NCBI GenBank assembly: GCA_035301985.1
Contig: DATGTE010000003.1
Location: forward strand, 75,029 to 139,028
From: DASUXY01 sp035301985
GTDB lineage: Bacteria; Bacillota; Bacilli; Bacillales; Amphibacillaceae
Reading direction: 5' to 3'
DNA: 64,000 nucleotides
Shown: piece after piece, positions 28,483 to 37,557 of the stretch
Numbering within the stretch: the stretch's first letter is position 1
How the letters are laid out: each line of letters begins with the position of its first letter
The notes under the pieces: generated by a model
What the model was told of the DNA's origin: nothing
Seen by the model: only the letters and a program-made list of their open reading frames with translations
The model's database searches: none
Translations under genes and position numbers: made by a program

Positions 28483-30165
28483 ATGGAGAAGGAAAAAATA
28501 TGGCTGAAGCACTATCCTGAGGAAATTCCTACATCGATTACGTATGATGAAAAACCATTACATGCATTTTTAGAAGAAGCTGCTAACACTTACAAAGAAA
28601 AGAAAGCGCTTTATTTCATGGGGAAAGAACTTTCATTTGATGACGTTTATACGGCATCGAAAAAGCTAGCTAATTATTTGCAATCTCTAGGGCTTGAGAA
28701 AGGTGACCGAGTGTCAATCATGCTGCCGAATAGCCCACAAGCAGTGATCGGCTACTATGGAGCGTTAATGGCCGGTGGAGTCGTTGTACAAACGAATCCA
28801 TTATATAAGGAGCGTGAATTAGAATACCAACTAAAAGATTCCGGTGCGACATTTATTATTTCATTGGACATTTTGTTACCGAGGATCATGAATGTTCGTC
28901 AACAAACATCGATTCAACATATGATTGTAACAAGCATTAAAGACTATTTACCATTTCCGAAAAATGTGTTTTACCCGTTTGTACAGAAGAAAGAACATCA
29001 GCTTGTCGTTACTGTAGAGCAAAGTGAAAAAGTACACATCTGGAAGAAAATAATGAAACAAGCAGATCCGACATATCAAAAAGTTGCAATCGATCCGTTA
29101 GAAGACTTGGCGTTACTACAATATACGGGTGGAACAACAGGGTATCCGAAAGGCGTTATGCTCACACATTATAACTTAGTCGCTAATGTGCAAATGTGTG
29201 ATGCATGGATTTATAAAACCGAAAAAGGTAAAGAAACGGTACTCAGTGTCCTGCCGTTTTTCCACGTGTATGGTATGACGACAGTGATGAACTTATCCAT
29301 CATGATTGCGGCAAAAATGATTTTATTACCTAAATTTTCAGCCAAGGAAGTATTACAGACAATTGAAAAACAACGCCCCACACTATTCCCTGGTGCACCG
29401 ACAATTTATGTAGGTTTAATCAATCATCCCGATATCGAAAAGTACGATTTATCTTCCATTGAAGCTTGTATTAGTGGATCGGCTACTCTCCCCCTTGAGG
29501 TGCAAGAACGCTTTGAAAAACTAACAGGTGGCCGTTTAGTTGAAGGGTATGGTTTGACGGAGACATCACCTGTCACTCATGCCAATTTTGTTTGGGGGAG
29601 GCGAATCAACGGAAGTATTGGCGTACCGTGGCCCGATACGGATGCAAAAGTATTGAAAATGGGAACATGGGAGGAAGCTGAAATTGGGGAAGTCGGAGAA
29701 ATTTCTGTCAAAGGACCTCAAGTGATGAAAGGTTATTGGAATAATGAGGAAGAAACGGAGAACGTTCTACAAGACGGCTGGTTGTTAACAGGTGATTTAG
29801 GTTATATGGATGAAGAAGGTTATTTTTATATTGTCGATCGTAAAAAAGATATGATCATTGCGAGCGGTTACAATATTTATCCACGAGAAGTCGAAGAGGT
29901 ATTGTATGAATATGACGGCGTTCAAGAAGCAGTTGTCGTAGGGGTTCCTGATGCATATCGGGGCGAAAATGTAAAGGCTTACATCGTGCCAAAAGAAGGC
30001 GTAACTCTTGATGAAGAAGACATAAAAGCTTTTTGTAGAAAACAACTCGCTGCATATAAGGTACCTCGTATCTACGAATTTCGTGAAGAATTACCAAAGA
30101 CTGCAGTCGGAAAAATTTTACGAAGACAATTGGTTACAGAAGCTGTCGCACACAGCGATGAATAA
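28483..30165 (+). CDS. lcfA: Long-chain fatty acid--CoA ligase
   Basis: Acyl-AMP forming ligase that activates long-chain fatty acids for beta-oxidation. AMP-binding motifs: YTGGTTGYPKGV (P-loop), GYGLTETSP, the GDLGYMDEEGYFYIVDRKKD core and the C-terminal catalytic lysine in PKTAVGKILRR. 560 aa equals the usual LcfA length. A TATAAT lies at 28443–28448, but the -35 is poor. Neighbours fadR, fadB, etfB and etfA place it in the fatty acid degradation regulon, as in B. subtilis. Confidence 0.95.
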   Translation: MEKEKIWLKHYPEEIPTSITYDEKPLHAFLEEAANTYKEKKALYFMGKELSFDDVYTASKKLANYLQSLGLEKGDRVSIMLPNSPQAVIGYYGALMAGGVVVQTNPLYKERELEYQLKDSGATFIISLDILLPRIMNVRQQTSIQHMIVTSIKDYLPFPKNVFYPFVQKKEHQLVVTVEQSEKVHIWKKIMKQADPTYQKVAIDPLEDLALLQYTGGTTGYPKGVMLTHYNLVANVQMCDAWIYKTEKGKETVLSVLPFFHVYGMTTVMNLSIMIAAKMILLPKFSAKEVLQTIEKQRPTLFPGAPTIYVGLINHPDIEKYDLSSIEACISGSATLPLEVQERFEKLTGGRLVEGYGLTETSPVTHANFVWGRRINGSIGVPWPDTDAKVLKMGTWEEAEIGEVGEISVKGPQVMKGYWNNEEETENVLQDGWLLTGDLGYMDEEGYFYIVDRKKDMIIASGYNIYPREVEEVLYEYDGVQEAVVVGVPDAYRGENVKAYIVPKEGVTLDEEDIKAFCRKQLAAYKVPRIYEFREELPKTAVGKILRRQLVTEAVAHSDE

Positions 30166-30284
30166 TCATTCGCAGTGAATTATTTTCCGACCGACAACAG
30201 GGGTTTGATGGTAGGATAAAAATTAAACGACAAAGTAAACAGACAGGCTATACGTTTGTATAGAGCGATTGGACAGCTTATATA

Positions 30285-30313
30285 TTGACAGAATAGCTTC
30301 GTATCGCTACAAT
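30285..30313 (+). promoter_or_regulatory. Sigma-A promoter of the fadR operon
   Basis: TTGACA at 30285–30290 and TACAAT at 30308–30313 with 17-base spacing. The expected start point near 30320 coincides with the FadR operator. Confidence 0.85.
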
Positions 30314-30319
30314 AAAATG

Positions 30320-30337
30320 TGAATGACTATTCATTCA
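30320..30337 (+). promoter_or_regulatory. FadR operator
   Basis: The 18-bp site TGAATGACTATTCATTCA agrees with the B. subtilis FadR consensus TGAATGANTANTCATTCA. Its place at the transcription start of fadR predicts autorepression relieved by long-chain acyl-CoA. Confidence 0.92.
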
Positions 30338-30365
30338 CTATGCCAAGGTGAACGTGAGGGAGATT

Positions 30366-30959
30366 ATGATGAAAAAAAATAAACCAAAACATAAACAAAT
30401 TATCGATGCCGCAGTGCGTGTTATTGCCGAAAATGGTTATCACATGTCACAGGTTGCCAAAATTGCTAAAGAAGCTGGGGTAGCCGATGGAACAATTTAT
30501 CTATACTTTGAAAACAAAGAGGACATCCTTGTGTCGGTTTTTAAAGAAAAGATGGGGCAATTTATCAAACAGACTGCGGCTGCTATACAAAAGAAACATA
30601 CAGCTGATGAAAAGCTATTCACCTTGGTTGATATGCATTTGCGTCAATTGGCAAGTGATCGCCACTTAGCAATTGTAACCCAATTGGAACTGCGACAAAC
30701 AAAAAAAGATTTACGTCGAAAAATCAACAATGTTCTCATACCTTATGTTTCAGTCATCGATTCGATTATTGAAGAAGGCATAAGTGAAAAACTCTTCAGG
30801 AGTGACTTAAATATCCCACTCGTTCGACAAATGATTTTCGGGACGTTGGATGAAGCGGTCACCAACTGGGTCATCCAAGATGAATCGTATGATTTAGTAG
30901 CACAAGCTGTGGACATTCATGGCTTGATCACCCATGGTATCACCGCGAAAACGACATGA
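30366..30959 (+). CDS. fadR: Fatty acid degradation regulator FadR (TetR family)
   Basis: TetR-family repressor of beta-oxidation genes, released from DNA by acyl-CoA. The N-terminal HTH (about 8–55) contains IAKEAGVADGTIYLYFENKED, nearly identical to B. subtilis FadR (YsiA); the C-terminal ligand-binding domain follows. The start at 30366 has GAGGGAG upstream and gives 197 aa (B. subtilis 194). A GTG at 30348 is less likely. The FadR box 29 bases upstream supports autoregulation. Confidence 0.95.
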   Translation: MMKKNKPKHKQIIDAAVRVIAENGYHMSQVAKIAKEAGVADGTIYLYFENKEDILVSVFKEKMGQFIKQTAAAIQKKHTADEKLFTLVDMHLRQLASDRHLAIVTQLELRQTKKDLRRKINNVLIPYVSVIDSIIEEGISEKLFRSDLNIPLVRQMIFGTLDEAVTNWVIQDESYDLVAQAVDIHGLITHGITAKTT

Positions 30960-31057
30960 ACTGACAAATTATTTTCACTTTATTGAATAAAACATGTATA
31001 ATGATAGATGTGATAATGGCTGAAATTTGGTATGATGGAGAACAGAGGAGGGGTATT

Positions 31058-31831
31058 TTGAAAACTTTAACTGTCGAAATGAATCAAAATATAGCGATTT
31101 TAACGATTAAAAGTCCACCAGCGAATGCCTTATCTAGTGCGCTGATCAATGATTTAGATCAGAAGCTAGACGAGTTAGAGCAAGATCAAGCTGTAAAAGC
31201 TGTTGTTCTGAAGGGGGATGGAAGGTTCTTTTCTGCTGGAGCAGACATCAAAGAGTTTACATCCTTACAAAATGCTTCTGATTATCAATCATTATCGGAG
31301 AAAGGGCAGCAAGTATTTGAACGAATCGAACATTTTTCAGTCCCAGTTATTGCAGCGATTCACGGAGCTGCTCTAGGTGGTGGCTTGGAATTAGCTATGG
31401 CTTGTCATGTTCGAACCGTAACAAAGGATGCTAAATTAGGCTTGCCCGAGTTAACTTTAGGAATCATCCCAGGTTTTGCAGGTACGCAGCGCTTACCTCG
31501 CTATGTCGGTACTGCTAAAGCATATGAAATGATTTTAAGCGGGACACCGATTAGTGGTGAACAAGCTTATGAACTTGGCTTAGTCAACCACGTCTTTACG
31601 GATGAAGAAATTTTTGATGAAACTATGAAACTAGCAACTAAGTTCGCTGAAAAGAGCAAACCGACAATCAATAAAATAATGCAGCTTATACCTTATGCTC
31701 AGACAGATCAATTTTCTGCAGGTGTGCAAAAAGAAGCCGAAGCGTTTGGTGAAGTGTTTGGAACCGATGATGCAAAAGAAGGCGTACAAGCATTTATTGA
31801 AAAGCGCAAACCAAATTTCCGAGACAAATAA
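31058..31831 (+). CDS. fadB: Enoyl-CoA hydratase
   Basis: Crotonase-fold enzyme hydrating 2-enoyl-CoA in beta-oxidation. Motifs: oxyanion-hole SAGADIKEF and HGAALGGGLELAMAC, and catalytic glutamates in GGGLELA and LPELTLGIIPG. 257 aa matches B. subtilis FadB (YsiB, 258). The start is TTG at 31058 with GAGGAGGGG upstream; the longer frame to 30983 covers an apparent TATAAT at 30997–31002, so it is not used. Part of the fadR-fadB-etfB-etfA cluster. Confidence 0.93.
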   Translation: MKTLTVEMNQNIAILTIKSPPANALSSALINDLDQKLDELEQDQAVKAVVLKGDGRFFSAGADIKEFTSLQNASDYQSLSEKGQQVFERIEHFSVPVIAAIHGAALGGGLELAMACHVRTVTKDAKLGLPELTLGIIPGFAGTQRLPRYVGTAKAYEMILSGTPISGEQAYELGLVNHVFTDEEIFDETMKLATKFAEKSKPTINKIMQLIPYAQTDQFSAGVQKEAEAFGEVFGTDDAKEGVQAFIEKRKPNFRDK

Positions 31832-31882
31832 ATGAAACATTGTCAACATACTTAATTAAACGTATTTGAAGGAGGAAAATCG

Positions 31883-32656
31883 ATGGATATCTATGTTTTA
31901 TTAAAAAAGACATTTGATACAGAAGAAAAGATTGTTATATCAGATGGTGAAATCGAAGACGATGCGGCGGAATTTATCATCAACCCGTATGATGAATATG
32001 CTGTTGAAGAAGCGATTAAACAACGGGATGAGCATGGTGGTGAAGTAACCGTTGTAACCGTAGGCGACGAGGACTCAGAAAAACAATTACGCACAGCTTT
32101 GGCTATGGGGGCCGACCAAGCCGTTTTAATTAATACGGAATATGATCTCGAAGAAGGGGATCAATTTACAACGACGAAAATTTTAGAAGCTTTCTTTGAG
32201 GACAAAGAGCCGGATTTGATTTTGGCAGGAAACGTGGCGATTGACGAAGCAAGTGGTCAAGTTGGCCCAAGGCTTGCTGAACGTTTAGATATTCCATTTG
32301 TGACAACGATTACAAACCTTGAAATCGATGGAGAAGACGTTAACATCGACAAGGACGTTGAAGGGGACGTTGAGAAAGTCGAAACGACACTTCCACTACT
32401 CGTTACATGTCAACAAGGCTTAAACGAACCACGCTACCCTTCATTACCAGGGATTATGAAAGCGAAGAAAAAGCCTCTTGAAGAATTAGAAATTGATGAT
32501 CTTGATTTAGATGAAGACGAATTAGAACCAAAAACAGAAACGGTAGAAATGTTCCTACCACCTGAAAAAGAAGCGGGACGAATTTTAGAAGGTGAAATTG
32601 AAGACCAAGTGAAAGAACTCGTATCATTACTTAAAAACGATGAAAAAGTACTTTAA
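31883..32656 (+). CDS. etfB: Electron transfer flavoprotein beta subunit
   Basis: ETF beta binds AMP and, with ETF alpha, accepts electrons from acyl-CoA dehydrogenases. 257 aa with the ETF-beta signature region around VATTITNLEIDGE and a conserved acidic stretch near residue 200 before the C-terminal helix. GGAGG precedes the ATG at 31883. etfA follows after 26 bases. Confidence 0.95.
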   Translation: MDIYVLLKKTFDTEEKIVISDGEIEDDAAEFIINPYDEYAVEEAIKQRDEHGGEVTVVTVGDEDSEKQLRTALAMGADQAVLINTEYDLEEGDQFTTTKILEAFFEDKEPDLILAGNVAIDEASGQVGPRLAERLDIPFVTTITNLEIDGEDVNIDKDVEGDVEKVETTLPLLVTCQQGLNEPRYPSLPGIMKAKKKPLEELEIDDLDLDEDELEPKTETVEMFLPPEKEAGRILEGEIEDQVKELVSLLKNDEKVL

Positions 32657-32682
32657 TCTTTGCGATAGAAAGGAGAAACGTC

Positions 32683-33660
32683 ATGAGTAATAAAACATTA
32701 GTAATTGGGGAATCAAGAGACGGAGTACTGCGTCATGTTACCTTTGAGGCAACAGCTGCAGCAAAAAAGATCAATGAAGACGGTGAAATTGTTGGTGTGT
32801 TGTGTGGACATGAAGGCTTAGAAGACCAAGCACAAGAGATGATTTACTATGGAGCAGACCGAGTTGTTACCATACAACATGACAAATTAGAAACATATAC
32901 ATCAGAAGGATATGGGCAAGCAGTAATGGCTGTCATCGAGGAAGAGTCACCAACAGGAATCATCATGGGACATACAGCGATTGGTAAAGATTTAACACCT
33001 AAAATTGCGAGTAAACTTGAAATCGGTCTCATATCGGATGCAACGGATATTGAGTTAGACGGAGATGAAGCCGTTTTCACAAGGCCAATTTACTCTGGAA
33101 AAGCTTTTGAAAAGAAAAAAATTACAAGTGGGATGACTTTCGCAACGGTTCGTCCGAACAACATTCCTGCATTGGAACGTGATGAATCTAGAACAGGTGA
33201 AGTTCAGTCAAAAGAGGTTGACATCACGGATTTACGAACAGTCATTAAAGATGTCATTCGCAAATCTTCTGATGGCGTAGATATGTCTGAAGCAAGCGTA
33301 GTCATTGCTGGTGGCCGTGGGGTAAAAAGTGAAGAAGGATTTAATTCTCTTTATGAGTTAGCCGACCTGTTAGGCGGTGCAGTCGGTGCTTCTCGCGGAG
33401 CATGTGACGCCGAATATTGCGACTATTCGTTGCAAATCGGACAAACGGGTAAAGTCATTACACCAGACCTCTATATTGCTGTCGGAATTTCTGGTGCAAT
33501 CCAACATTTAGCGGGTATGTCGAACTCAAAAGTGATCGTTGCGATCAACAAGGATCCAGAAGCAAACATTTTCAATGTCGCTGACTATGGTATTGTTGGT
33601 GATCTATTTGAGGTCATGCCGATCTTAATAGAAGAAATCAAGAAAATTAAGGCTGAATAA
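32683..33660 (+). CDS. etfA: Electron transfer flavoprotein alpha subunit
   Basis: ETF alpha carries FAD. The N-terminal Rossmann-like half is followed by the FAD-binding C-terminal domain with AGGRGVKSEEGF, VGASRGACDAEY and the signature YIAVGISGAIQHLAGM. 325 aa matches B. subtilis EtfA. AAGGAG precedes the ATG at 32683. It is the last gene of the fatty acid oxidation operon and is followed by a perfect terminator. Confidence 0.97.
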   Translation: MSNKTLVIGESRDGVLRHVTFEATAAAKKINEDGEIVGVLCGHEGLEDQAQEMIYYGADRVVTIQHDKLETYTSEGYGQAVMAVIEEESPTGIIMGHTAIGKDLTPKIASKLEIGLISDATDIELDGDEAVFTRPIYSGKAFEKKKITSGMTFATVRPNNIPALERDESRTGEVQSKEVDITDLRTVIKDVIRKSSDGVDMSEASVVIAGGRGVKSEEGFNSLYELADLLGGAVGASRGACDAEYCDYSLQIGQTGKVITPDLYIAVGISGAIQHLAGMSNSKVIVAINKDPEANIFNVADYGIVGDLFEVMPILIEEIKKIKAE

Positions 33661-33676
33661 TCATAACTTTTGAATT

Positions 33677-33712
33677 AAAAAAGGTCTAATCAGTACTGAT
33701 TAGACCTTTTTG
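33677..33712 (+). terminator. Terminator of the fadR-etfA operon
   Basis: Perfect AAAAAGGTCTAATCA/TGATTAGACCTTTTT stem with a 4-base loop. Confidence 0.95.
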
Positions 33713-33731
33713 TTCGAATCGATTTCAGGCG

Positions 33732-33770
33732 AGCAAACTGTTAGGAAGAAAATACTATAAGTGGTATACT
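33732..33770 (+). promoter_or_regulatory. trxA promoter with extended -10 and possible Spx AGCA element
   Basis: TATACT at 33765–33770 is preceded by TGG (extended -10). There is no good -35. An AGCA lies at 33732–33735, about -45 to -42 from the predicted start, where B. subtilis Spx-dependent promoters such as trxA have AGCA. Position and known regulation agree; direct proof is absent. Confidence 0.5.
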
Positions 33771-33808
33771 CACAACAGAGCCACAAATTGATTAAGGAGG
33801 ATACATGT

Positions 33809-34123
33809 ATGGCAATTTTAAATGTAACAGATCAAAACTTTACAGAGGAAACTTCAAAAGGTCTCGTTCTTGCAGACTTTTGGGCACCATGGTGTGGACC
33901 TTGTAAAATGATTGCTCCTGTTTTAGAAGAGCTTGACGGAGAAATGGGAGATAAAGTGAAAATCGTTAAACTCGATGTTGATGAAAACCAAGAAACAGCG
34001 GGTAAATTTGGTGTCATGAGTATTCCAACACTACTCTTGTTTAAAGATGGTAAAGTAGTAGACCAAGTTGTAGGTTTCCAACCAAAAGAAGCGCTAGCTG
34101 ATTTAATTAACAAGCATGCATAA
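33809..34123 (+). CDS. trxA: Thioredoxin
   Basis: 104-residue thioredoxin with the active site WCGPC, cis-proline segment GVMSIPTLLLF and the usual GFQPKEAL C-terminus. AAGGAGG precedes the ATG at 33809; the longer frame runs through the promoter. It lies between etfA and uvrC, as in B. subtilis, with its own promoter and terminator. Confidence 0.97.
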   Translation: MAILNVTDQNFTEETSKGLVLADFWAPWCGPCKMIAPVLEELDGEMGDKVKIVKLDVDENQETAGKFGVMSIPTLLLFKDGKVVDQVVGFQPKEALADLINKHA

Positions 34124-34153
34124 GAATTAACTTTAATTGCAATAGACGAATTG

Positions 34154-34190
34154 AAATCCCTTGTTACTCACGTTGTAACAGGGGATTATC
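34154..34190 (+). terminator. Terminator of trxA
   Basis: AATCCC and GTTAC pair with GTAAC and GGGATT around a short loop, followed by a weak ATCTTTG tail. Confidence 0.75.
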
Positions 34191-34255
34191 TTTGAGTAGA
34201 AAGTCGCTCATTAAGGTTTTGATAGGGTCTCCCATAACTGAATGGAACTAAGGGA

Positions 34256-36043
34256 ATGAGTGGATTGAATAAATTGATTAAAGAGAAGCTGGCGATTCTT
34301 CCAGCACAACCTGGTTGTTACTTAATGAAAGATAAACATGATACGGTCATTTACGTTGGTAAATCGAAACGATTAAAAAATAGAGTACGATCTTACTTCA
34401 CAGGAGCTCATGATACAAAAACACAACGACTCGTACAAGAAATCGTTGATTTTGAATACATCGTGACCTCAACGGAAATTGAAGCATTGATTCTCGAAAT
34501 GAATTTGATTAAACAGTATGATCCAAAATACAATGTCATGCTGAAGGATGATAAGTCATATCCTTATTTGAAAATCACTTCAGAACGTCATCCAAGATTA
34601 CTCATTACTAGACGAGTGAAAAATGATCAAGCGAAGTATTTCGGACCCTATCCAGATGTTAAGGCTGCCAAAGAGACGAAACGACTGTTGGATCGGTTAT
34701 ATCCGTTGAGAAAGTGTAATAATCCACCTGGGCGTTATTGTTTGTACTACCATATGAATCAATGTCTGGCTTGTAGTGATGAACCACCTCCACAAGAAGC
34801 GTATCGCACGATTATCCAAAACATTACATCTTTTTTGCGAGGTGGCTTTACGGAAATCAAACAAAATTTAACAGAAAAAATGTATGAAGCGAGTGAACAA
34901 TTGAATTTTGAACGAGCTAAAGAATTACGTGATCAAATTCAACATATTCAAGTTGTCATGGAACAACAGAAAATGATATTAAACGATAATGTTGATCGTG
35001 ATGTCTTTGCCTATGTTTATGACAAAGGGTGGATGTGTGTGCAAGTTTTCTTCGTTCGTCAAGGTAAATTGATTGAAAGGGATGTGTCCATTTTCCCATA
35101 CTTTTCAGACCCAGAAGATACGTTCATCAGCTTCGTCGGTCGTTTTTATTTACACGAAAATCATTTAAAACCGCAGGAGATCTTTGTCCCAATCGGCACG
35201 AAATATGAACTGTTAACTGAATTGTTAGATGTAGATGTCCATACGCCTTTCCGCGGTCCTAAAAGAAAACTGGTTGAATTAGCTGAAAAAAATGCAAAAT
35301 TATCTCTTCAAGAAAGATTTACCCTGCTTGAACGGGATGAAGAGCGCACAATATTAGCTGTCGAAAAGCTAGGAGATGCATTGCGAATTGAAACACCACA
35401 CCGAATTGAAGCGTTTGATAACTCGAATATTCAAGGTACAGATCCCGTCTCAGCGATGGTCGTTTTTATCGATGGGCGTCCCGATAAAAAAGAATATCGC
35501 AAATATAAAATTAGAGGAGTCACGGGTCCTGATGACTATGAAACGATGCGAGAAGTCATTCGGAGGCGGTATACACGTGTATTAAAGGAAGAGCTGCCCC
35601 TGCCAGATTTAATTATTGTTGACGGTGGGAAAGGTCAGATGAGTGCTGCTTTAGATGTATTAGAAAATGAATTGGCCTTAGATATTCCAATTTGCGGGCT
35701 CGTAAAAGATGACCGGCATCAGACGAGTGAATTATTGTATGGAGACCCACCAGAAATTATCCCTTTGTCAAGAAAATCAAAAGAATTTTATTTAGTTCAA
35801 CGTATTCAAGATGAGGTTCATCGGTTTGCGATTACATTTCATCGTCAATTACGAGGGAAAAGTGCATTTCGATCGAAACTAGATAACATCCCTGGAGTTG
35901 GAGATAAACGTCGAACAACATTGTTGCGTCATTTCAGGTCAATCGATGAAATTAAAAACGCATCCGTTGATGACATTACTCGATTAGGCATTCCTGTCAA
36001 TACGGCTCGTGAAATTGTCAAACAGTTAAATGAAAAACAATAA
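34256..36043 (+). CDS. uvrC: Excinuclease ABC subunit UvrC
   Basis: Dual-incision nuclease of nucleotide excision repair. An N-terminal GIY-YIG domain (GCYLMKD...VIYVGKS) is followed by a cysteine cluster, the UVR motif (NFERAKELRDQI), the RNase H-like C-terminal nuclease (EAFDNSNIQG with catalytic Asp, later IIVDGGKGQ) and tandem HhH (IPGVGDKRRTTLL). 595 aa matches B. subtilis (598). The ATG at 34256 has only a weak AAGGG upstream; TTG at 34265 is an alternative. Confidence 0.97.
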   Translation: MSGLNKLIKEKLAILPAQPGCYLMKDKHDTVIYVGKSKRLKNRVRSYFTGAHDTKTQRLVQEIVDFEYIVTSTEIEALILEMNLIKQYDPKYNVMLKDDKSYPYLKITSERHPRLLITRRVKNDQAKYFGPYPDVKAAKETKRLLDRLYPLRKCNNPPGRYCLYYHMNQCLACSDEPPPQEAYRTIIQNITSFLRGGFTEIKQNLTEKMYEASEQLNFERAKELRDQIQHIQVVMEQQKMILNDNVDRDVFAYVYDKGWMCVQVFFVRQGKLIERDVSIFPYFSDPEDTFISFVGRFYLHENHLKPQEIFVPIGTKYELLTELLDVDVHTPFRGPKRKLVELAEKNAKLSLQERFTLLERDEERTILAVEKLGDALRIETPHRIEAFDNSNIQGTDPVSAMVVFIDGRPDKKEYRKYKIRGVTGPDDYETMREVIRRRYTRVLKEELPLPDLIIVDGGKGQMSAALDVLENELALDIPICGLVKDDRHQTSELLYGDPPEIIPLSRKSKEFYLVQRIQDEVHRFAITFHRQLRGKSAFRSKLDNIPGVGDKRRTTLLRHFRSIDEIKNASVDDITRLGIPVNTAREIVKQLNEKQ

Positions 36044-36085
36044 GGGTACGGTCACGATCGAGCGTGTACCGCACCCTTATTTGTT
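36040..36085 (+). terminator. Bidirectional terminator between uvrC and yslB
   Basis: AATAAGGGT and CGGT pair with ACCG and ACCCTTATT, then TTGTTG. It overlaps the uvrC stop. The facing yslB gene ends at 36126, so the hairpin could serve both. Confidence 0.85.
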
Positions 36086-36125
36086 GTGTAAGACGTTCTC
36101 AATTCAACTATGTATTATCGCATTT

Positions 36126-36563
36126 TTAATGCACATCGATCACTTTAAACCGAATTTGGTGGATGCGATGGTTGATATCTTCTATACATTCGCATTCCGT
36201 TTCCTCAAGCTGCTGAATAGCTTCCGCTAAAAATCCTGCTTCTAATCGAAAATCCGCTTCAAAAGGTGCTTGTAGTCGGTGTACGACAGAATCCGAGAGC
36301 AAATGGAAGATAAGTTCTCTTCGTCTCTCCTTGACGAGCTCAAGATTTCCCCAGCCGATTTGCTGGAAAAAGTAGTAAATGTCCTCAAGTGTTTCGAATT
36401 CAAACTTGCGAGCTAAATTTTTTCCCATAAAGTATAAAATCGTCGATGATTCCTTCCCAAGTAAATCTGGAAGACTGATGTAGCGCAAAATGTCATAGCC
36501 AGCACCAGGTGTATGTAAATTTTCAAGCATAGACAAAGAGAATGGCTCTAGTTTTTTCAACAT
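36126..36563 (-). CDS. yslB: DUF2507 protein YslB
   Basis: The 145-residue cytosolic protein belongs to DUF2507, a V4R-like fold found in Firmicutes. The GAGYDILRYISLPDLLG and ILYFMGKNLARKF blocks are typical. B. subtilis yslB lies between uvrC and sdhC, as here. Function unknown. AAAGGATG precedes the start at 36563. Confidence 0.87.
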   Translation of the reverse strand: MLKKLEPFSLSMLENLHTPGAGYDILRYISLPDLLGKESSTILYFMGKNLARKFEFETLEDIYYFFQQIGWGNLELVKERRRELIFHLLSDSVVHRLQAPFEADFRLEAGFLAEAIQQLEETECECIEDINHRIHQIRFKVIDVH

Positions 36564-36703
36564 CTGTCATCCTTTCGAGTAAAATCGTCAATAATATCTA
36601 ATAAAAACATAAAATAAAACATATAAGGATGCTTTCAATTATACCACTGAGCTACGTCGATTTCATATTTTATGCCATGTAATTTATTTACTGTAGCCTT
36701 TCC

Positions 36704-36732
36704 TTGACGCTTCTCTTAGATAGCAGTACAAT
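36704..36732 (+). promoter_or_regulatory. Sigma-A promoter of sdhCAB
   Basis: TTGACG at 36704–36709 and TACAAT at 36727–36732 are 17 bases apart, about 110 bases before sdhC. Confidence 0.8.
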
Positions 36733-36842
36733 AAACATGTCACAAATTGTACATTTACAGCCAGTAAGGGAAAATTCTTTACTGTCGACAAAGCATGCCA
36801 CAAGAATTTAAAAAACACCAAAACTAAGGGGGGTAACAAACG

Positions 36843-37460
36843 GTGGAACATCGTGAGTATTTTTACAGAAGATTGCACTCACTATTAGGAGTCATTCCAA
36901 TCGGAGTTTTTTTGGTTCAACACTTAGTGGTGAATCACTTTGCTGTGTATGGAGAAGAAAGTTTTAATAAAGCGGCAGGATTTATGGAAGGATTACCATT
37001 CAGGATTGTACTAGAAACATTTATCATTTTCCTGCCGATACTATTTCACGCAGTGCTGGGAGTTTATATTGTTTTCGTAGCTAAAAACAATGTAGGGAAA
37101 TATTCATACGGACGTAATTGGTTGTTTATGTTACAACGGGTTACGGGTGTTATTACATTGATCTTTATCGCTTGGCATGTATGGGAAACACGTGTACAAG
37201 TTGGACTAGGGAATGTAGAAGTAAACTACAGCTTAATGGAAGGTATTTTATCTAATCCATTTATGTTTGTATTTTACCTAGTTGGAGTACTTTCAACAAC
37301 ATTTCACTTTTCTAACGGATTGTGGGGCTTCCTCGTTTCATGGGGCTTTGCACAATCACCAAAATCACAGAAGGTTATTACATACGTCACAATGCTCGTG
37401 TTTTTGGCTGTCAGTTACATCGGTGTAAGAACACTAATTCAATTTGCTTTTGGCGTATAA
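36843..37460 (+). CDS. sdhC: Succinate dehydrogenase cytochrome b558 subunit
   Basis: Di-heme membrane anchor of menaquinone-reducing succinate dehydrogenase (complex II type B). 205 aa, five membrane helices with conserved heme-ligand histidines in RRLHSLLG, VQHLVVNH, FHAVLG and WHVWE. The start is GTG at 36843 after GGGGGGTAAC. The anchor is a single subunit, as in B. subtilis. sdhA and sdhB follow in one operon. Confidence 0.95.
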   Translation: MEHREYFYRRLHSLLGVIPIGVFLVQHLVVNHFAVYGEESFNKAAGFMEGLPFRIVLETFIIFLPILFHAVLGVYIVFVAKNNVGKYSYGRNWLFMLQRVTGVITLIFIAWHVWETRVQVGLGNVEVNYSLMEGILSNPFMFVFYLVGVLSTTFHFSNGLWGFLVSWGFAQSPKSQKVITYVTMLVFLAVSYIGVRTLIQFAFGV

Positions 37461-37557
37461 CGAATCACGCTTCAGTGTAGAGACATGCTAAGTTTTAAAG
37501 TAATGAGTAAGTTGTTTAGAGCGTCGTTTTAACGATAAAGGAGTGAGTTTTTATACT

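Noticed and set aside
36684..36878. Minus-strand 64-codon frame overlapping the sdh promoter
   Set aside because: Covers a clear sigma-A promoter and leader of sdhCAB on the other strand; no RBS.
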